From the NCBI RefSeq assembly GCF_009708215.1, contig NZ_CP046175.1, positions 3,410,001 through 3,474,000 of the forward strand: a stretch of 64,000 nucleotides of DNA. The letters run 5' to 3'. The DNA is from Occultella kanbiaonis (lineage in GTDB: Bacteria > Actinomycetota > Actinomycetes > Actinomycetales > Beutenbergiaceae). Below the pieces are notes generated by a model, which was given only the letters and a program-made list of their open reading frames with translations, did not search any database and was not told the DNA's origin. The translations under genes and the position numbers were made by a program. Below, in pieces: positions 49,531-58,753 of this stretch. The stretch's first letter is position 1. Every line of letters starts with the position of its first letter.

Positions 49531-50868
49531 CTACCCGAACTGTTCGAGCAGTCGGCGCAGGTTCGCAGCGACCACCCCGGCCAACTCCCAGCGAGCGTCG
49601 GGTTCCAGGGACCGGGCGATCCCTTCGTATGAGATGCACTGGTGGACGAGGTTCGCGACCGGCGCGAGCGCCAGCGCGCGGTCCACATCCACGCCGGGCG
49701 AGTGGGCACGCCAGGGCGCGGCGAACTCCGCGAGCACGGCGTCGCCGGCCGCCGGGTCCTCCTGCCGGTGGCTGCGCGCGAGGAGTGCGGCATCGAGGAA
49801 CGGGTGCGCGATCGCAGCGTCGGTCCAGTCGTAGATGACCAGGCGGTCTGCATCCACCGCGACATTGCCAACATGCAGGTCGCCATGGGTGAGCGTGTTC
49901 GGGATGCCGCAGTCGGCCAGGTCCCGCAGGTGCGCTTCGACGGGCCGGCCGAGCCGGAGTAGGCGCGCGCGTTCGTCCGCGCTCAGCAGCGGCAGCTCGA
50001 TGCTCGCCGCCAGGACGTCGGCGAATGCCGCCAGGGTCGGCTCGGTGCCGCGATCGGGACAGCCCGCGCGCCTCAGCGCGTCCACGTGCTTGAGCGAGCG
50101 ACGCTGCACCTCGGCCATCGCCCTCGCCGTCGGCAGCGCCACGTCCTCGGGACCGGCTTCTGCGGGCGCACCGGCGCGGGTTCCGGGAAGGCGTTCAAGA
50201 AGGAGCCAGCCGCGGGCCGGCTCAGCCGCCCGCACCGTTGGCGCGAGCTCGGGTGCCAATGCGCCGATCGCGACCGTCATCGGCGGCTCTGTCCGGAACC
50301 AGTCACATGCGGCCTTGAGATACAGCGGCCGGCTCGCACCGCCGTCGGCCCGGCAGTCGAACCGGATGACGGCGGACAGGCACCAGACCTTGATCGGCTC
50401 GCCCGGTCCTTCGCGGCGCAGCCCGAGCGCGGTGACCTGCTCGTCGACCCACGCCGTGGCTTCGTCGAGCCAGCCGGCCCGGTACCAGTCGGGGCGCAGA
50501 GCCGGGGTCGGAACGGCTCCGCGCCGTTCCGCGACCGCGAGCTCGACGGCGGCACGCACGTTGGCAGGCAGTGCGAGCCGATCGATCTCGGAGAACGCGA
50601 CGCGGTACTCGGCGGGCCAGGCGATCGGCTCGGTGACGTCGAGCACGTGCACCACGGCGCGCTCGCCGACGAGCCGGGCCGGGGCGATCGGTAGCGCCGC
50701 CGGGACACCGGTCGCCGCCCGCAGCTCCGTCGAGGAGACCCACCGGCCCGCGACACTCGGCAGGGTCGTGGCACCGTCCGGCGCAAGGCTGGTCAGCACA
50801 TCCGGGCCGGCCAGTGCGGCGACCCAGACGCGACCGTCCCGATCCGCCGGCGCCGTCACAGGAGTCAT
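49531..50868 (-). CDS. APH-fold phosphotransferase family protein
   Basis: A 445-residue protein. The C-terminal half is an aminoglycoside-phosphotransferase-like kinase: catalytic loop NTLTHGDLHVGNVAVD, metal motif LVIYDWTDAA, and GWLLLERLPGT in the hinge. The N-terminal 150 residues (VLTSLAPDGATTLPSVAGRW, VHVLDVTEPIAWPAEYRVAF) look like a Nudix-type or unrelated beta domain preceding the kinase; I cannot name it with certainty. The substrate is unknown. It lies 51 bp downstream of leuS on the same strand and may share its transcript. Confidence 0.82.
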   Translation of the reverse strand: MTPVTAPADRDGRVWVAALAGPDVLTSLAPDGATTLPSVAGRWVSSTELRAATGVPAALPIAPARLVGERAVVHVLDVTEPIAWPAEYRVAFSEIDRLALPANVRAAVELAVAERRGAVPTPALRPDWYRAGWLDEATAWVDEQVTALGLRREGPGEPIKVWCLSAVIRFDCRADGGASRPLYLKAACDWFRTEPPMTVAIGALAPELAPTVRAAEPARGWLLLERLPGTRAGAPAEAGPEDVALPTARAMAEVQRRSLKHVDALRRAGCPDRGTEPTLAAFADVLAASIELPLLSADERARLLRLGRPVEAHLRDLADCGIPNTLTHGDLHVGNVAVDADRLVIYDWTDAAIAHPFLDAALLARSHRQEDPAAGDAVLAEFAAPWRAHSPGVDVDRALALAPVANLVHQCISYEGIARSLEPDARWELAGVVAANLRRLLEQFG

Positions 50869-50919
50869 CCTGCCCCGGTGTCCCGCCGGTGTATATCCCG
50901 AGACCTGCGCGCCCCGGCC

Positions 50920-53889
50920 TCAGGCAGGAACGATGTTGACCAGCTTCGGTGCCCGCACGATCACCTTGCGGATACCGCGGCCGTCCAGCGCGCGCTGCAC
51001 GGCTGGGGCGGCCAGCGCCAGCTCCTGCAGCTCGTCCTCGCCGATCGACGGCGCTACCTCCAGCCGGTCCCGCACCTTGCCCTGCACCTGCACCACGCAG
51101 GTCACGGTCTCGGCGACCAGCAGCGCCTCGTCGGCCTCCGGGAACGCGTGGTAGGTCAGCGACTCGGTGTGGCCCAGCCGCTGCCACAGCTCCTCGGCGA
51201 TGTGCGGGGCCACGGGTGCGGTCATCAGCACCAGCGGCTCGATGGCCTCGCGGGCGACGTGCGCCTGCGAGGTCAGGTGGTTGTTCAGCACGATCAGCTT
51301 CGCGATGGCCGTGTTCGGGCGCATCGCGGACATCTCGGTGCGCACGTCCGCGATCGTCCTGGCCACCACGCGGCGGGTCTCGTCGTCGGCCGGGGCGTCG
51401 GTGACGGTCAGCTCTCCGGTCTCCTCATCGACCGCGTTGCGCCACAACCGCTGCAGGAACCGTTGCGCCCCGACGACCGCGCGGGTGTCCCACGGCCGGG
51501 ACAGGTCCAGCGGCCCCATGCTCATCTCGTACACCCGGAACGTGTCCGCGCCGTAGGCGGCGTACATCTCGTCCGGGGTGACCATGTTCTTCAGGGACTT
51601 GCCCATCTTGCCGTACTCACGGTTGACCACCTGGCCGTTCCAGGTCCAGATCGGGTCGCCGTCGGAGCCGACCTCCTCGGTGACCTCCTCGGCGGGCACG
51701 TGCACGCCGCGGGCGTCGGAGTAGGCGTACGCCTGGATGTAGCCCTGGTTGAACAGCTTGTGGAACGGCTCGACGCTCGAGATGTGGCCCAGGTCGAACA
51801 GCACCTTGTGCCAGAACCGTGCGTACAGCAGGTGCAGCACGGCGTGCTCGACGCCGCCGACGTACAGGTCGGCGCCCCCCGTGGTGGGCTTGCCGTCCGG
51901 GCCGGTGCGCGGCCCCATCCAGTACTTCTCGATCTCGGGGTCCACGGCCGCGGACGTGTTCGTCGGGTCCAGGTAGCGCAGCTCGTACCAGCACGAGCCT
52001 GCCCAGTTGGGCATCGTGTTCGTGTCCCGGCGGTAGACCTTCGGCCCGTCGCCCAGGTCCAGCTCGACGTTCACCCACTGCTCACCCCGGGCCAGCGGGG
52101 GCTCCGGGGAGGACTCGGCGTCGTCGTCGGCGTACGTGCGCGGCGAGAAGTCCGGGACCTCGGGCAGCTCGACGGGCAGCAGCTCGTCCGGCAGCGCGAT
52201 CACGCGGCCGTCGGAGTCGTAGACCACCGGGAACGGCTCGCCCCAGTACCGCTGCCGGGAGAACAGCCAGTCCCGCAGCCGGTAGGTGACCGTCGCGGCG
52301 CCCAGCCCCCTGCGCTCCAGCCAGGCGGTGATCGTTCGCTTGGCCTGCGCCACGTCCAGCCCGTTCAGGCTGACCTCGTCGTTCGCCGAGTTGATGATGG
52401 CACCGTCGCCCCCGTAGGCACCGCCCTCGAAGCCCGACGGCGGCGCTACCGTGTGCACGATCGGCAGCTGGTAGGTGGTGGCGAAGTCGTGGTCACGCGC
52501 GTCCCCGCCGGGCACGGCCATGATCGCGCCGGTGCCGTAGCCGATCAGCACGTAGTCCGCGATGAACACGGGCAGCCGGGCGGCGTTGACGGGGTTGATC
52601 GCGTACAGGCCGGTGAACACGCCGGACTTCTCGCGGCCCTCGGCCTGGCGCTCGATGTCCGTCTTCGCCGCGGCCGCGGCGCGATAGGCGGCGACGGCGT
52701 CGGCGGGGGCCGTGTGCCCGCCGGTCCACGCGGAGTGGGTCCCCTCGGGCCACTCGGCGGGCACGCCCGCGTCCAGCAGCGGGTGCTCGGGGGCCAGCAC
52801 CATGAACGTCGCACCGAACAGGGTGTCCGGGCGGGTCGTGAACACCTCGATCTCGGCAGCGGCGCCATCGGCACCCACGGAACTGGCGCCGTCGGCACCC
52901 GCGGAAGGGCCGCCGTCGCCCCCCGCGACCGCGAAGGTGACCCGGGCGCCCTCGGAGCGCCCGATCCAGTTCCGCTGCATGGTCTTGACCTTCTCCGGCC
53001 AGTCCAGCCGGTCCAGGTCGTCCACCAGCCGGTCGCCGTAGGCGGTGATCCGCATCATCCACTGGCGCAGGTTGCGCTTGAAGACCGGGAAGTTGCCGCG
53101 CTCGGAGCGGCCCTCCGCGGTGACCTCCTCGTTGGCCAGCACCGTACCCAGACCGGGGCACCAGTTCACCGGCACGTCCGCCACGTAGGCGAGGCGGAAG
53201 GTGCCCAGCACGTCCTCACGCTCGGCCGCGCTCAGGTCCGCCCAGTCCTGCCCGTCCGGAACGGCCCGCTCCCCCGCCGCGAAGGCGGCCTCCAGCTCGG
53301 CGATCGGGCGCGCGGCACCCACGCCGCCGCCGGGCCGTGGCGCGTCGTGGTCGTACCAGGAGTTGAAGATCTGCAGGAAGATCCACTGCGTCCAGCGCAC
53401 GTAGCCGGCGTCGGTGGTGGCGAACGAGCGGCGCTCGTCGTGCGCCAGGCCCATCCGCAGCAGCTGGCGGCGCATCGTGTCGATGTTCTCGTCGGTGGTG
53501 ATGCGCGGGTGCTGGCCGGTCTGCACGGCGAACTGCTCGGCCGGCAGCCCGAACGCGTCGTAGGACAGCGCGTGCAGCACGTTCGCCCCGGTCATCCGCT
53601 TGAACCGGCCGACCACGTCCGTGGCGATGTAACCCAGCGGATGTCCCACGTGCAGGCCCTTGCCCGAGGGGTAGGGGAACATGTCCAGCACGTAGAACTT
53701 CTCGGCCGGGACCTCACCGCCGCCGGCCAGGTCACCGGTCGGGTTCGGCGCGTGGAACGTGCCCTCGGCGGCCCACCGCTCCTGCCAGGACAGTTCTATG
53801 TGAGCCGCCAGGTCCGCGGTGTAGCGGTGGGCCGGGACGGCGACGTCGGTGCCGGCCGTATCGGTGACGGCGGCGTGAGGCTCAGACAT
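50920..53889 (-). CDS. leuS: Leucine--tRNA ligase
   Basis: A 989-residue class I aminoacyl-tRNA synthetase that charges tRNA(Leu) and edits mischarged tRNA. The HIGH signature is in [17 protein letters not shown] and the KMSKS signature is the variant [14 protein letters not shown]. The CP1 editing domain (about 280-480) includes [23 protein letters not shown], and the anticodon-binding and C-terminal domains follow. The Ala/Gly/Ser repeat insertion around [20 protein letters not shown] in the CP1 region is unusual and low complexity. ATG at 53889 has AAGGAAA upstream. A 12-codon Leu-rich leader peptide and two hairpins precede it, suggesting attenuation by leucyl-tRNA supply. Confidence 0.97.
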   Translation of the reverse strand: MSEPHAAVTDTAGTDVAVPAHRYTADLAAHIELSWQERWAAEGTFHAPNPTGDLAGGGEVPAEKFYVLDMFPYPSGKGLHVGHPLGYIATDVVGRFKRMTGANVLHALSYDAFGLPAEQFAVQTGQHPRITTDENIDTMRRQLLRMGLAHDERRSFATTDAGYVRWTQWIFLQIFNSWYDHDAPRPGGGVGAARPIAELEAAFAAGERAVPDGQDWADLSAAEREDVLGTFRLAYVADVPVNWCPGLGTVLANEEVTAEGRSERGNFPVFKRNLRQWMMRITAYGDRLVDDLDRLDWPEKVKTMQRNWIGRSEGARVTFAVAGGDGGPSAGADGASSVGADGAAAEIEVFTTRPDTLFGATFMVLAPEHPLLDAGVPAEWPEGTHSAWTGGHTAPADAVAAYRAAAAAKTDIERQAEGREKSGVFTGLYAINPVNAARLPVFIADYVLIGYGTGAIMAVPGGDARDHDFATTYQLPIVHTVAPPSGFEGGAYGGDGAIINSANDEVSLNGLDVAQAKRTITAWLERRGLGAATVTYRLRDWLFSRQRYWGEPFPVVYDSDGRVIALPDELLPVELPEVPDFSPRTYADDDAESSPEPPLARGEQWVNVELDLGDGPKVYRRDTNTMPNWAGSCWYELRYLDPTNTSAAVDPEIEKYWMGPRTGPDGKPTTGGADLYVGGVEHAVLHLLYARFWHKVLFDLGHISSVEPFHKLFNQGYIQAYAYSDARGVHVPAEEVTEEVGSDGDPIWTWNGQVVNREYGKMGKSLKNMVTPDEMYAAYGADTFRVYEMSMGPLDLSRPWDTRAVVGAQRFLQRLWRNAVDEETGELTVTDAPADDETRRVVARTIADVRTEMSAMRPNTAIAKLIVLNNHLTSQAHVAREAIEPLVLMTAPVAPHIAEELWQRLGHTESLTYHAFPEADEALLVAETVTCVVQVQGKVRDRLEVAPSIGEDELQELALAAPAVQRALDGRGIRKVIVRAPKLVNIVPA

Positions 53890-53950
53890 GTGCGTTTCCT
53901 TGGGCAGGGCCACCGGCAGGCGGCGGCGTCACGGAGGCTGACATGAGAAC

Positions 53951-54025
53951 GACCCCCCGCAGAACGTGGGAGGTCGGCCGCGCTGACGCGACGCCGCGTG
54001 GGCGTCCGCTGCAGATCAGCGCGGC
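53951..54025 (-). promoter_or_regulatory. Attenuator hairpins of the leuS leader
   Basis: On the minus strand, reading towards leuS, a first hairpin pairs GCCGCGCTGA (54025-54016) with TCAGCGCGGC (53986-53977). Its loop can form an inner ACGCC/GGCGT stem. A second hairpin pairs GACCTCCC (53975-53968) with GGGGGGTC (53958-53951) and is followed by GTTCTC, a weak U-rich tail. The second resembles an attenuator terminator 61 bases before leuS. The 5' arm of the first overlaps the end of the leader peptide gene, so ribosome position could decide which structure forms. The antiterminator pairing was not worked out. Confidence 0.65.
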
Positions 54026-54054
54026 TGGGTAAGCAACAGCTCCGTGGAGAACAT
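54016..54054 (-). CDS. leuS leader peptide (12 residues, three consecutive Leu codons)
   Basis: ATG at 54054 opens MFSTELLLTQPR and stops at 54016. The Leu codons are CTG, TTG and CTT in a row; TTG and CTT are rare in this GC-rich genome, which makes stalling more likely when leucyl-tRNA is short. The stop codon lies in the first hairpin of the leader, the classic attenuation layout. TAGGCT six bases upstream could be a -10 box for a leaderless start, and GGTAGG could alternatively be a weak ribosome-binding site. Confidence 0.7.
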   Translation of the reverse strand: MFSTELLLTQPR

Positions 54055-54147
54055 CCCATCAGCCTACCGCAGCCCGATCTGCGCGGTGCCTGTGGCCGGC
54101 GGCACGGCAGACCTTGGTTCGCCTGGGCACGGACCTGCCGCACCGGG

Positions 54148-55179
54148 TCAGGGATGGATGCCCGCGGTGCTCTCTCGGACCACGAGACTGAACGGGACCT
54201 GTTCGTCGACAGGCGGCACCGGGCCGCCGTTCGCCGCGATCTGCGCCTCGAGCATCCGCAGCGCCGCCTCGGCCAGGGCCGAGCGGTCCGGGGAGACCGT
54301 GGTCAGCGAGGGCGTGACCGCCCGCGCATACGGGATGTCGTCGAACCCGACCACCGCGACGTCGTCCGGTACGTGCAGGCCGCGCAGGTGCAGCGCGCGC
54401 ATCGCGCCGAGCGCCACCCAGTCGGTGACGGCGAAGATCCCATCGGGGGTGGCGGCGCCGAGCTCGAGCAGGGCCCGGGTCGCACGCTCGCCCTCCTCCC
54501 CCGAGTTGGCCGTGATCGGCACCATCAGCTCGGGCAGCACCGGCAGGCCCGCCGACTCCAACGCCTCGACGTAGCCCTGCTGGCGCGGCCCGGGCGTCGC
54601 CCCCACCAGCGCGATCCGTCGCCGGCCGAGCTCCAGGAGGTGCCCGACGGCGGCGCGTGCGGCCTCGGTGTTGTCGATGGCCACGTGGTGGGCCACGCTG
54701 CCGAACGTCTGCTCGCCGAGCAGCACCAGCGGGGTCCGGTCGGTGCGTGCGGCCAGGTCCGCGGGCGCGAGGTGCTGCACACTCACGATGAGTCCGTCGA
54801 TCCGCTGGGGGAAGCGGCCCTCGAGCGCCTCCCGCTCGGCCGCGAGGTCACCGCCACTCTCGTGGATGAGCACGAACCAGCCACGGGCCTCGGCCCGCTC
54901 GACCACCCGGCCGGCGAGCGCCGCGAAGTACGGCATCTCCAGGCGGGGCACCACGAGCGCGATCACGCCGGAGCGTCCGCGGGCCAGGTTGCGGGCGGAC
55001 AGGTTCGGCCGGTAGCCGACCTCCTCGATGGCCGCGAGCACCCGCGTGCGGGTGCTCTCGCTCACGTGCGCGTAGCCGTTGATCACGTTGGAGACCGTCT
55101 TCATCGACACCCCGGCGATCTCGGCGACGTCGGTGAGGCGAGGCTGCGGAGACCTCCGGTCCTGGACCACGGCGGTCAC
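54148..55179 (-). CDS. LacI-family transcriptional regulator
   Basis: A 343-residue repressor. The N-terminal helix-turn-helix is PRLTDVAEIAGVSMKTVSNVINGYAHVSESTRTRV with hinge helix LSARNLARG. The C-terminal domain is a periplasmic-binding-like effector domain (VALDN-type strand as VAIDNTEAARAAVGHLLELGRRRIALVG, and VAVVGFDDIPYA). It lies one base downstream of the solute-binding lipoprotein gene, so it is the last gene of the sulfatase / lipoprotein / LacI operon and probably autoregulates it. Two LacI-type palindromes with an AGCGCT core lie upstream of the operon at 58030 and 58075. The effector is probably a sugar or sulfated sugar. Confidence 0.93.
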   Translation of the reverse strand: MTAVVQDRRSPQPRLTDVAEIAGVSMKTVSNVINGYAHVSESTRTRVLAAIEEVGYRPNLSARNLARGRSGVIALVVPRLEMPYFAALAGRVVERAEARGWFVLIHESGGDLAAEREALEGRFPQRIDGLIVSVQHLAPADLAARTDRTPLVLLGEQTFGSVAHHVAIDNTEAARAAVGHLLELGRRRIALVGATPGPRQQGYVEALESAGLPVLPELMVPITANSGEEGERATRALLELGAATPDGIFAVTDWVALGAMRALHLRGLHVPDDVAVVGFDDIPYARAVTPSLTTVSPDRSALAEAALRMLEAQIAANGGPVPPVDEQVPFSLVVRESTAGIHP

Positions 55180-55180
55180 C

Positions 55181-56485
55181 CTACCCGAGCACGCGTGCGG
55201 CCTCCTCGACGAACTGCGCGGCTGCCGCGGCGGGCGTGGCCGCCCCGAAACCCACGTCCTCGTTCAGCCGCGGGAACACGCTGCCCTGCAACTCGCCGTA
55301 GCCGGTGGGCCAGGCGTCCGGCGACGGTCCGACCTGGTCGGCGATCTGGTCCACGAAGGCCACGGCACGTCCCTCCGGGGTCTGCGGGTCCAGGGCGAGC
55401 AGCTCCCGCGAGCTCGCCGAGGGTGGCACGCCGAGGGTCAGCCCGATGGACGTGATCGCGCGCTCGTCGTTGAGGAGGAAGTCGATCAGCTCCGCGGCGG
55501 CGTCGGCGTTCGCCGACGTGTTCATGACACACCAGAAGTCGAGGGCCTTGACGAACTGCCCGTCCAGGGACCCGGCCGTCAGGCCGGGCACCGGGCCGAC
55601 CGCGAGCGGATACTCGGGAACCAACGGCTGGAGGAACGTGACCTGCTGCACCCACCCGAAGGTGACCGCGGCGTTGAGCTGTGAGAGCTGCGACGTCTCG
55701 AACGAGTCGCTCTCGGCCGTGACGTCCGGCGGCGGCACCGCCCCGGCCTCCCGCAGCGTCTGCCACATCACCAGCCACTCCTCGACGACGTCGGCGCCGA
55801 CGGCCAGGCCCTGCTCGTCGAACAGGTCCGTGCCGTGCTGGCGCGCCCAGACCTCGAACATCTGGAAGTCGCCACCGGCGTCCGTCGATCCGTACTTCCC
55901 CGGTCCCGCGGCGTCAGCGAAGGAGGAGCAGAACTCGGTGAAGTCGCTCCAGCTCCACTGCTCGGGCAGCGCCACGCCGTGCTCCTGAGCCAGACCGGTG
56001 TTCCGGAACGTGGCGTGCGTGATCGAGGACTGACCTATCCCGTAGAGGCCGTCGTTCAGGGAGCCGCTGGTCGCGACGTCCTCGTCCAGCGCTGCGGTGT
56101 CGATGACGTCGCCCACGTGGTCGCTGAGGTCCAGGAGCGCCCCGCGGTCGGCGTACTCCGCGAGGAACGTCATGGACATCCGCAGCACGTCGGGCCCGTC
56201 ACCGCCGGCCACCTGGGTGGCCAGCCGGTCCCAGTAATCGCCGAACGGGGCCTTCTCGGTGGTGATCGAGGAGTCCGGGTGGTCCTCGCCGAAGGCGGCA
56301 AGGGCGCCCTCGATGCCCTCGTGGGCGGGCTGACCGCCGTACCAGGCAACCCGCAGGGAGTCCGCCGAGCCGGAACCGTCGGCGCCGCCACCTGCGCCAC
56401 CTCCGGAACGGCAGCTCGCGAGGGCACCCGCGATGAGGGCGGCGCCGCCGGCACCGAGGAACGTCCGTCGATCGATGGGTGACAC
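55181..56485 (-). CDS. Extracellular solute-binding lipoprotein (sugar ABC type, Tat signal)
   Basis: A 434-residue family 1 extracellular binding protein. The N-terminus MSPIDRRTFLGAGGAALIAG is a twin-arginine signal ending in the lipobox LASC, so the folded protein is exported by Tat and lipid-anchored. The mature part has the sugar-binding pattern (LRVAWYGGQPAHEGIEGALA, SFFDYWDRLATQV-like segment, WSWSDFTEFC, EYPLAVGPVPG). GTG at 56485 is chosen because GGAGGT lies 5 bases upstream; the apparent in-frame ATG overlaps that site. No permease or ATPase genes accompany it, so it must use a transporter encoded elsewhere, or serves as a surface sensor. Confidence 0.88.
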   Translation of the reverse strand: MSPIDRRTFLGAGGAALIAGALASCRSGGGAGGGADGSGSADSLRVAWYGGQPAHEGIEGALAAFGEDHPDSSITTEKAPFGDYWDRLATQVAGGDGPDVLRMSMTFLAEYADRGALLDLSDHVGDVIDTAALDEDVATSGSLNDGLYGIGQSSITHATFRNTGLAQEHGVALPEQWSWSDFTEFCSSFADAAGPGKYGSTDAGGDFQMFEVWARQHGTDLFDEQGLAVGADVVEEWLVMWQTLREAGAVPPPDVTAESDSFETSQLSQLNAAVTFGWVQQVTFLQPLVPEYPLAVGPVPGLTAGSLDGQFVKALDFWCVMNTSANADAAAELIDFLLNDERAITSIGLTLGVPPSASSRELLALDPQTPEGRAVAFVDQIADQVGPSPDAWPTGYGELQGSVFPRLNEDVGFGAATPAAAAAQFVEEAARVLG

Positions 56486-56517
56486 GGTGACCTCCATTGG
56501 TCGCGGCACCGGCCGGG

Positions 56518-57975
56518 TCAGGCCCAGCGCCAGTTGTGGGGACGGTGGTTCGGCCGGTAGTGGCCTTCTGGCAGGTCGTCGGCGGCGCGCAGGAGCCACT
56601 GCACGAGCCGACGGTGCAGGTCCGCGCGAACCTCGCCATGGGCGGGGTCGTCGCTGAGGTCCTCGAGCTCGGCGGGATCGCGCTCGAGGTCGTAGAGCAG
56701 CTCGTCGCCGGTGTCGTCGACGACGAGCTTGTACCGGCCGCAGACGAGCATGCGCGTCTCACCGCTCATGGTGACGCTGTTCAGCTCGTCGAAGGTAGGC
56801 CCGTCGTAGGGGAAGTGCAGTGGCGGCCGGTCCGACTCGGCGTAGGAGACGCCGCCGAAGCCGGATTCGCCGAGGATGCTGCCGAACTCGGCACCCGGAG
56901 CGCCCTCGCCGCGCAACAGCGGAGCCAGCGACCGGCCCTGCACACCGGCGGGGATCGGTTCACCGAGCCACTCGGCGATCGTCGGCAGCAGGTCCACCAT
57001 GGACACGAGCTCGTCGCGGCGCTGCGGCACGATCCCCGGCCCGCGCAGCGCCAGCGGGATGCGCATCAGGGCGTCCGACATCCCGGCGCCCTTGCGCTGC
57101 AGGCCGTAGTCGCCGAGGAAGTCCCCGTGATCGGTGACGAACACGAAGAGGGTGTTCTCGCACCGGTCGCCGAGGTGGTCGAGGAGGCGCCCGACCTGGT
57201 CGTCGATGAGGCGCAGCATCCCGAGGTAGTTCGCGCGGTAGCGTCGCCAATGCTCGTCGTAGCCGGGCCGCTTGTCCTCGATGAGCCGGCGCAACCAGCG
57301 GTAGCGCCACCCGAGCCGGTCCAGGACCTCGGGTCCGACGGCCCGCTCCGGCACGTCCGCCTCGGCGAACATGCTGAAGTACGGCTCGGGCACCTGGTAG
57401 GGATTGTGCGGCTCGGGGAAGGACAGCCAGAGGAAGAACGGCCGCTCGGCGGCCGTGGTCCCGAGTGCTTCGATGCCGCCGTCGACGATCCGGTACGGCA
57501 GCTGGGCCTCGACCCCGAACGGCGTGGGCTCGGCGGCCACGCCGTGGTCGAGCCCGCGCAACCACGCGTCGAACTCGGCGTGCTCACTGTCGGTGCCCGG
57601 TCCGCCGTCGTGCAGGTACGGGCCGTTGAAGGTGTCGAAGTCAGCCGGGCCACGATGCATGTGGGGCTTGCCGCTGAAGTGCAGCGAGTACCCGGCGCCG
57701 CGGAGCAGGTCCAGCAGGTCGGTGGCGTACCGGGCGAACTCCGCCGTGCTGTTCTGGCGCACGCCGTGCGCGCTCGGGAACCGGCCGGTGAGCAGGCTGG
57801 TGCGGGCCGGTACGCAGACCGGGCTGGAGGTGTAGGCACGGGGAAACCGCGCTCCGTCGGCGAACAGCCGGTCCAGGCGCGGCATCGTGTCCGGGCCGCC
57901 CTCGGCTGCGGTGAAGCCGGCGCGCTGCTGGTCGGTCATCAGCAGCACGATGTTCGGCTGGTCGGTGGATGTCAT
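56518..57975 (-). CDS. Sulfatase
   Basis: A 485-residue type I sulfatase. Metal-binding Asp residues lie in NIVLLMTDQQ, and the active-site signature is SSPVCVPARTSLLTGR with Cys54 in the CxPxR motif that formylglycine-generating enzyme converts to formylglycine. FVFVTDHGDFLGDYGL supplies further metal ligands. No signal peptide is visible, so it is probably cytoplasmic and acts after uptake of a sulfated sugar or related ester. It heads the operon with a sugar-binding lipoprotein and a LacI regulator; substrate unknown. The 202-bp upstream gap carries two LacI-type operators. Confidence 0.92.
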   Translation of the reverse strand: MTSTDQPNIVLLMTDQQRAGFTAAEGGPDTMPRLDRLFADGARFPRAYTSSPVCVPARTSLLTGRFPSAHGVRQNSTAEFARYATDLLDLLRGAGYSLHFSGKPHMHRGPADFDTFNGPYLHDGGPGTDSEHAEFDAWLRGLDHGVAAEPTPFGVEAQLPYRIVDGGIEALGTTAAERPFFLWLSFPEPHNPYQVPEPYFSMFAEADVPERAVGPEVLDRLGWRYRWLRRLIEDKRPGYDEHWRRYRANYLGMLRLIDDQVGRLLDHLGDRCENTLFVFVTDHGDFLGDYGLQRKGAGMSDALMRIPLALRGPGIVPQRRDELVSMVDLLPTIAEWLGEPIPAGVQGRSLAPLLRGEGAPGAEFGSILGESGFGGVSYAESDRPPLHFPYDGPTFDELNSVTMSGETRMLVCGRYKLVVDDTGDELLYDLERDPAELEDLSDDPAHGEVRADLHRRLVQWLLRAADDLPEGHYRPNHRPHNWRWA

Positions 57976-58029
57976 GGAGCCTGGGATTTCCTCTCGCGGG
58001 TCCGGCGGCCTCGCCGGGTGCGTCAGAAA

Positions 58030-58045
58030 TCTACAGCGCTGTAGA
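58030..58045. promoter_or_regulatory. LacI-type operator 1 of the sulfatase operon
   Basis: TCTACAGCGCTGTAGA is a perfect 16-bp palindrome centred on CG, the form preferred by LacI-family repressors. It lies 55 bp upstream of the sulfatase start codon. The likely binder is the LacI protein encoded at 54148-55179. Confidence 0.75.
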
Positions 58046-58074
58046 CGTCCGAGTCCAGAGATTCGCCAGATGAG

Positions 58075-58090
58075 TTTCTAGCGCTGTACT
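58075..58090. promoter_or_regulatory. LacI-type operator 2 of the sulfatase operon
   Basis: TTTCTAGCGCTGTACT shares the AGCGCT core and the right arm of operator 1 but has a diverged left arm. The two centres are 45 bp apart, about four helical turns, allowing two dimers on one face or a short loop. Confidence 0.55.
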
Positions 58091-58133
58091 CGCTGGCGGC
58101 GCGATTGGACCGCCGGCCGTTTCAGACGCCACT

Positions 58134-58171
58134 GACCCGAGCGGGCCCGCTCGCACGGGCTCGCTCGGGTC
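58134..58171 (-). terminator. Terminator hairpin after the FMN reductase gene
   Basis: GACCCGAGCG (58134-58143) and CGCTCGGGTC (58162-58171) form a perfect 10-bp stem just downstream of the minus-strand FMN reductase stop at 58178. Confidence 0.75.
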
Positions 58172-58177
58172 GACGGA

Positions 58178-58753
58178 TCAGGCCCCGGCGTGTGCCCGTG
58201 CGGTGACGACGGCCAGACGCAGCGCCTCGTCGCCGGCGCGGGCGATGCGCTCGGTCAGCGCGGGCATGGCCCGGCCCGCCACGGCGAAGTCGTCGGCGGA
58301 GGCATAGACGGCCGTCGGTGCGATCAGTGCACCGAAGTAGGCGAACAGCGGCCGCATCGCCTGGTCGATGGCGAGCTGGTGTCGCGACGAGCCGCCGGTG
58401 GCGCCGAGGAGCACCGTCTTGCCGCGCATCGCGACGGGGTCCACCAGGTCCATGAAGGCCTTGAAGATGCCCGCGTAGGAGCCACGGAACACCGGGCTCG
58501 CCGCGATCAGCAGGTCCGCGCCCTCGACCAGCTGCAGGGCCTCGTCGAGCGCGGGGCTCGGCAGCCCGAGCACGGTCGCGTTCGCGACGTCCGCAGCGTG
58601 CTCGCGCGCCTCGACGGTGCGCAGGCTGACCTCGACACCGGCCGCAGTCGCGGACTCGGCGACGGCGGAGAGCAGGTCGTCGGTGAGCGTGCGGGTGGTC
58701 GAAGGGAAGCCGACGCCGCCGGTGAGGGCGACGATCTTCAGTGGCTCGGTCAT
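58178..58753 (-). CDS. NAD(P)H-dependent FMN reductase (CE1759 family)
   Basis: A 191-residue flavodoxin-like reductase. The phosphate-binding loop is GVGFPSTTRTL near the N-terminus; LLIAASPVFRGSYAGIFKAFMDLVD and LLGATGGSSRHQLAIDQAMRPLFAYFG are typical of MsuE/CE1759 FMN reductases, which supply reduced FMN to a partner monooxygenase. The upstream LLM oxidoreductase is of the matching CE1758 type, so the two probably work as a two-component system. Translation is coupled to marR by a 4-bp overlap. A terminator follows. Confidence 0.9.
   Translation of the reverse strand: MTEPLKIVALTGGVGFPSTTRTLTDDLLSAVAESATAAGVEVSLRTVEAREHAADVANATVLGLPSPALDEALQLVEGADLLIAASPVFRGSYAGIFKAFMDLVDPVAMRGKTVLLGATGGSSRHQLAIDQAMRPLFAYFGALIAPTAVYASADDFAVAGRAMPALTERIARAGDEALRLAVVTARAHAGA

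Noticed and set aside
53890-54147. T-box riboswitch upstream of leuS
   Set aside because: No T-box consensus (AGGGTGGNACCGCG-like) or specifier loop was found; the Leu-codon leader peptide explains the structure better.
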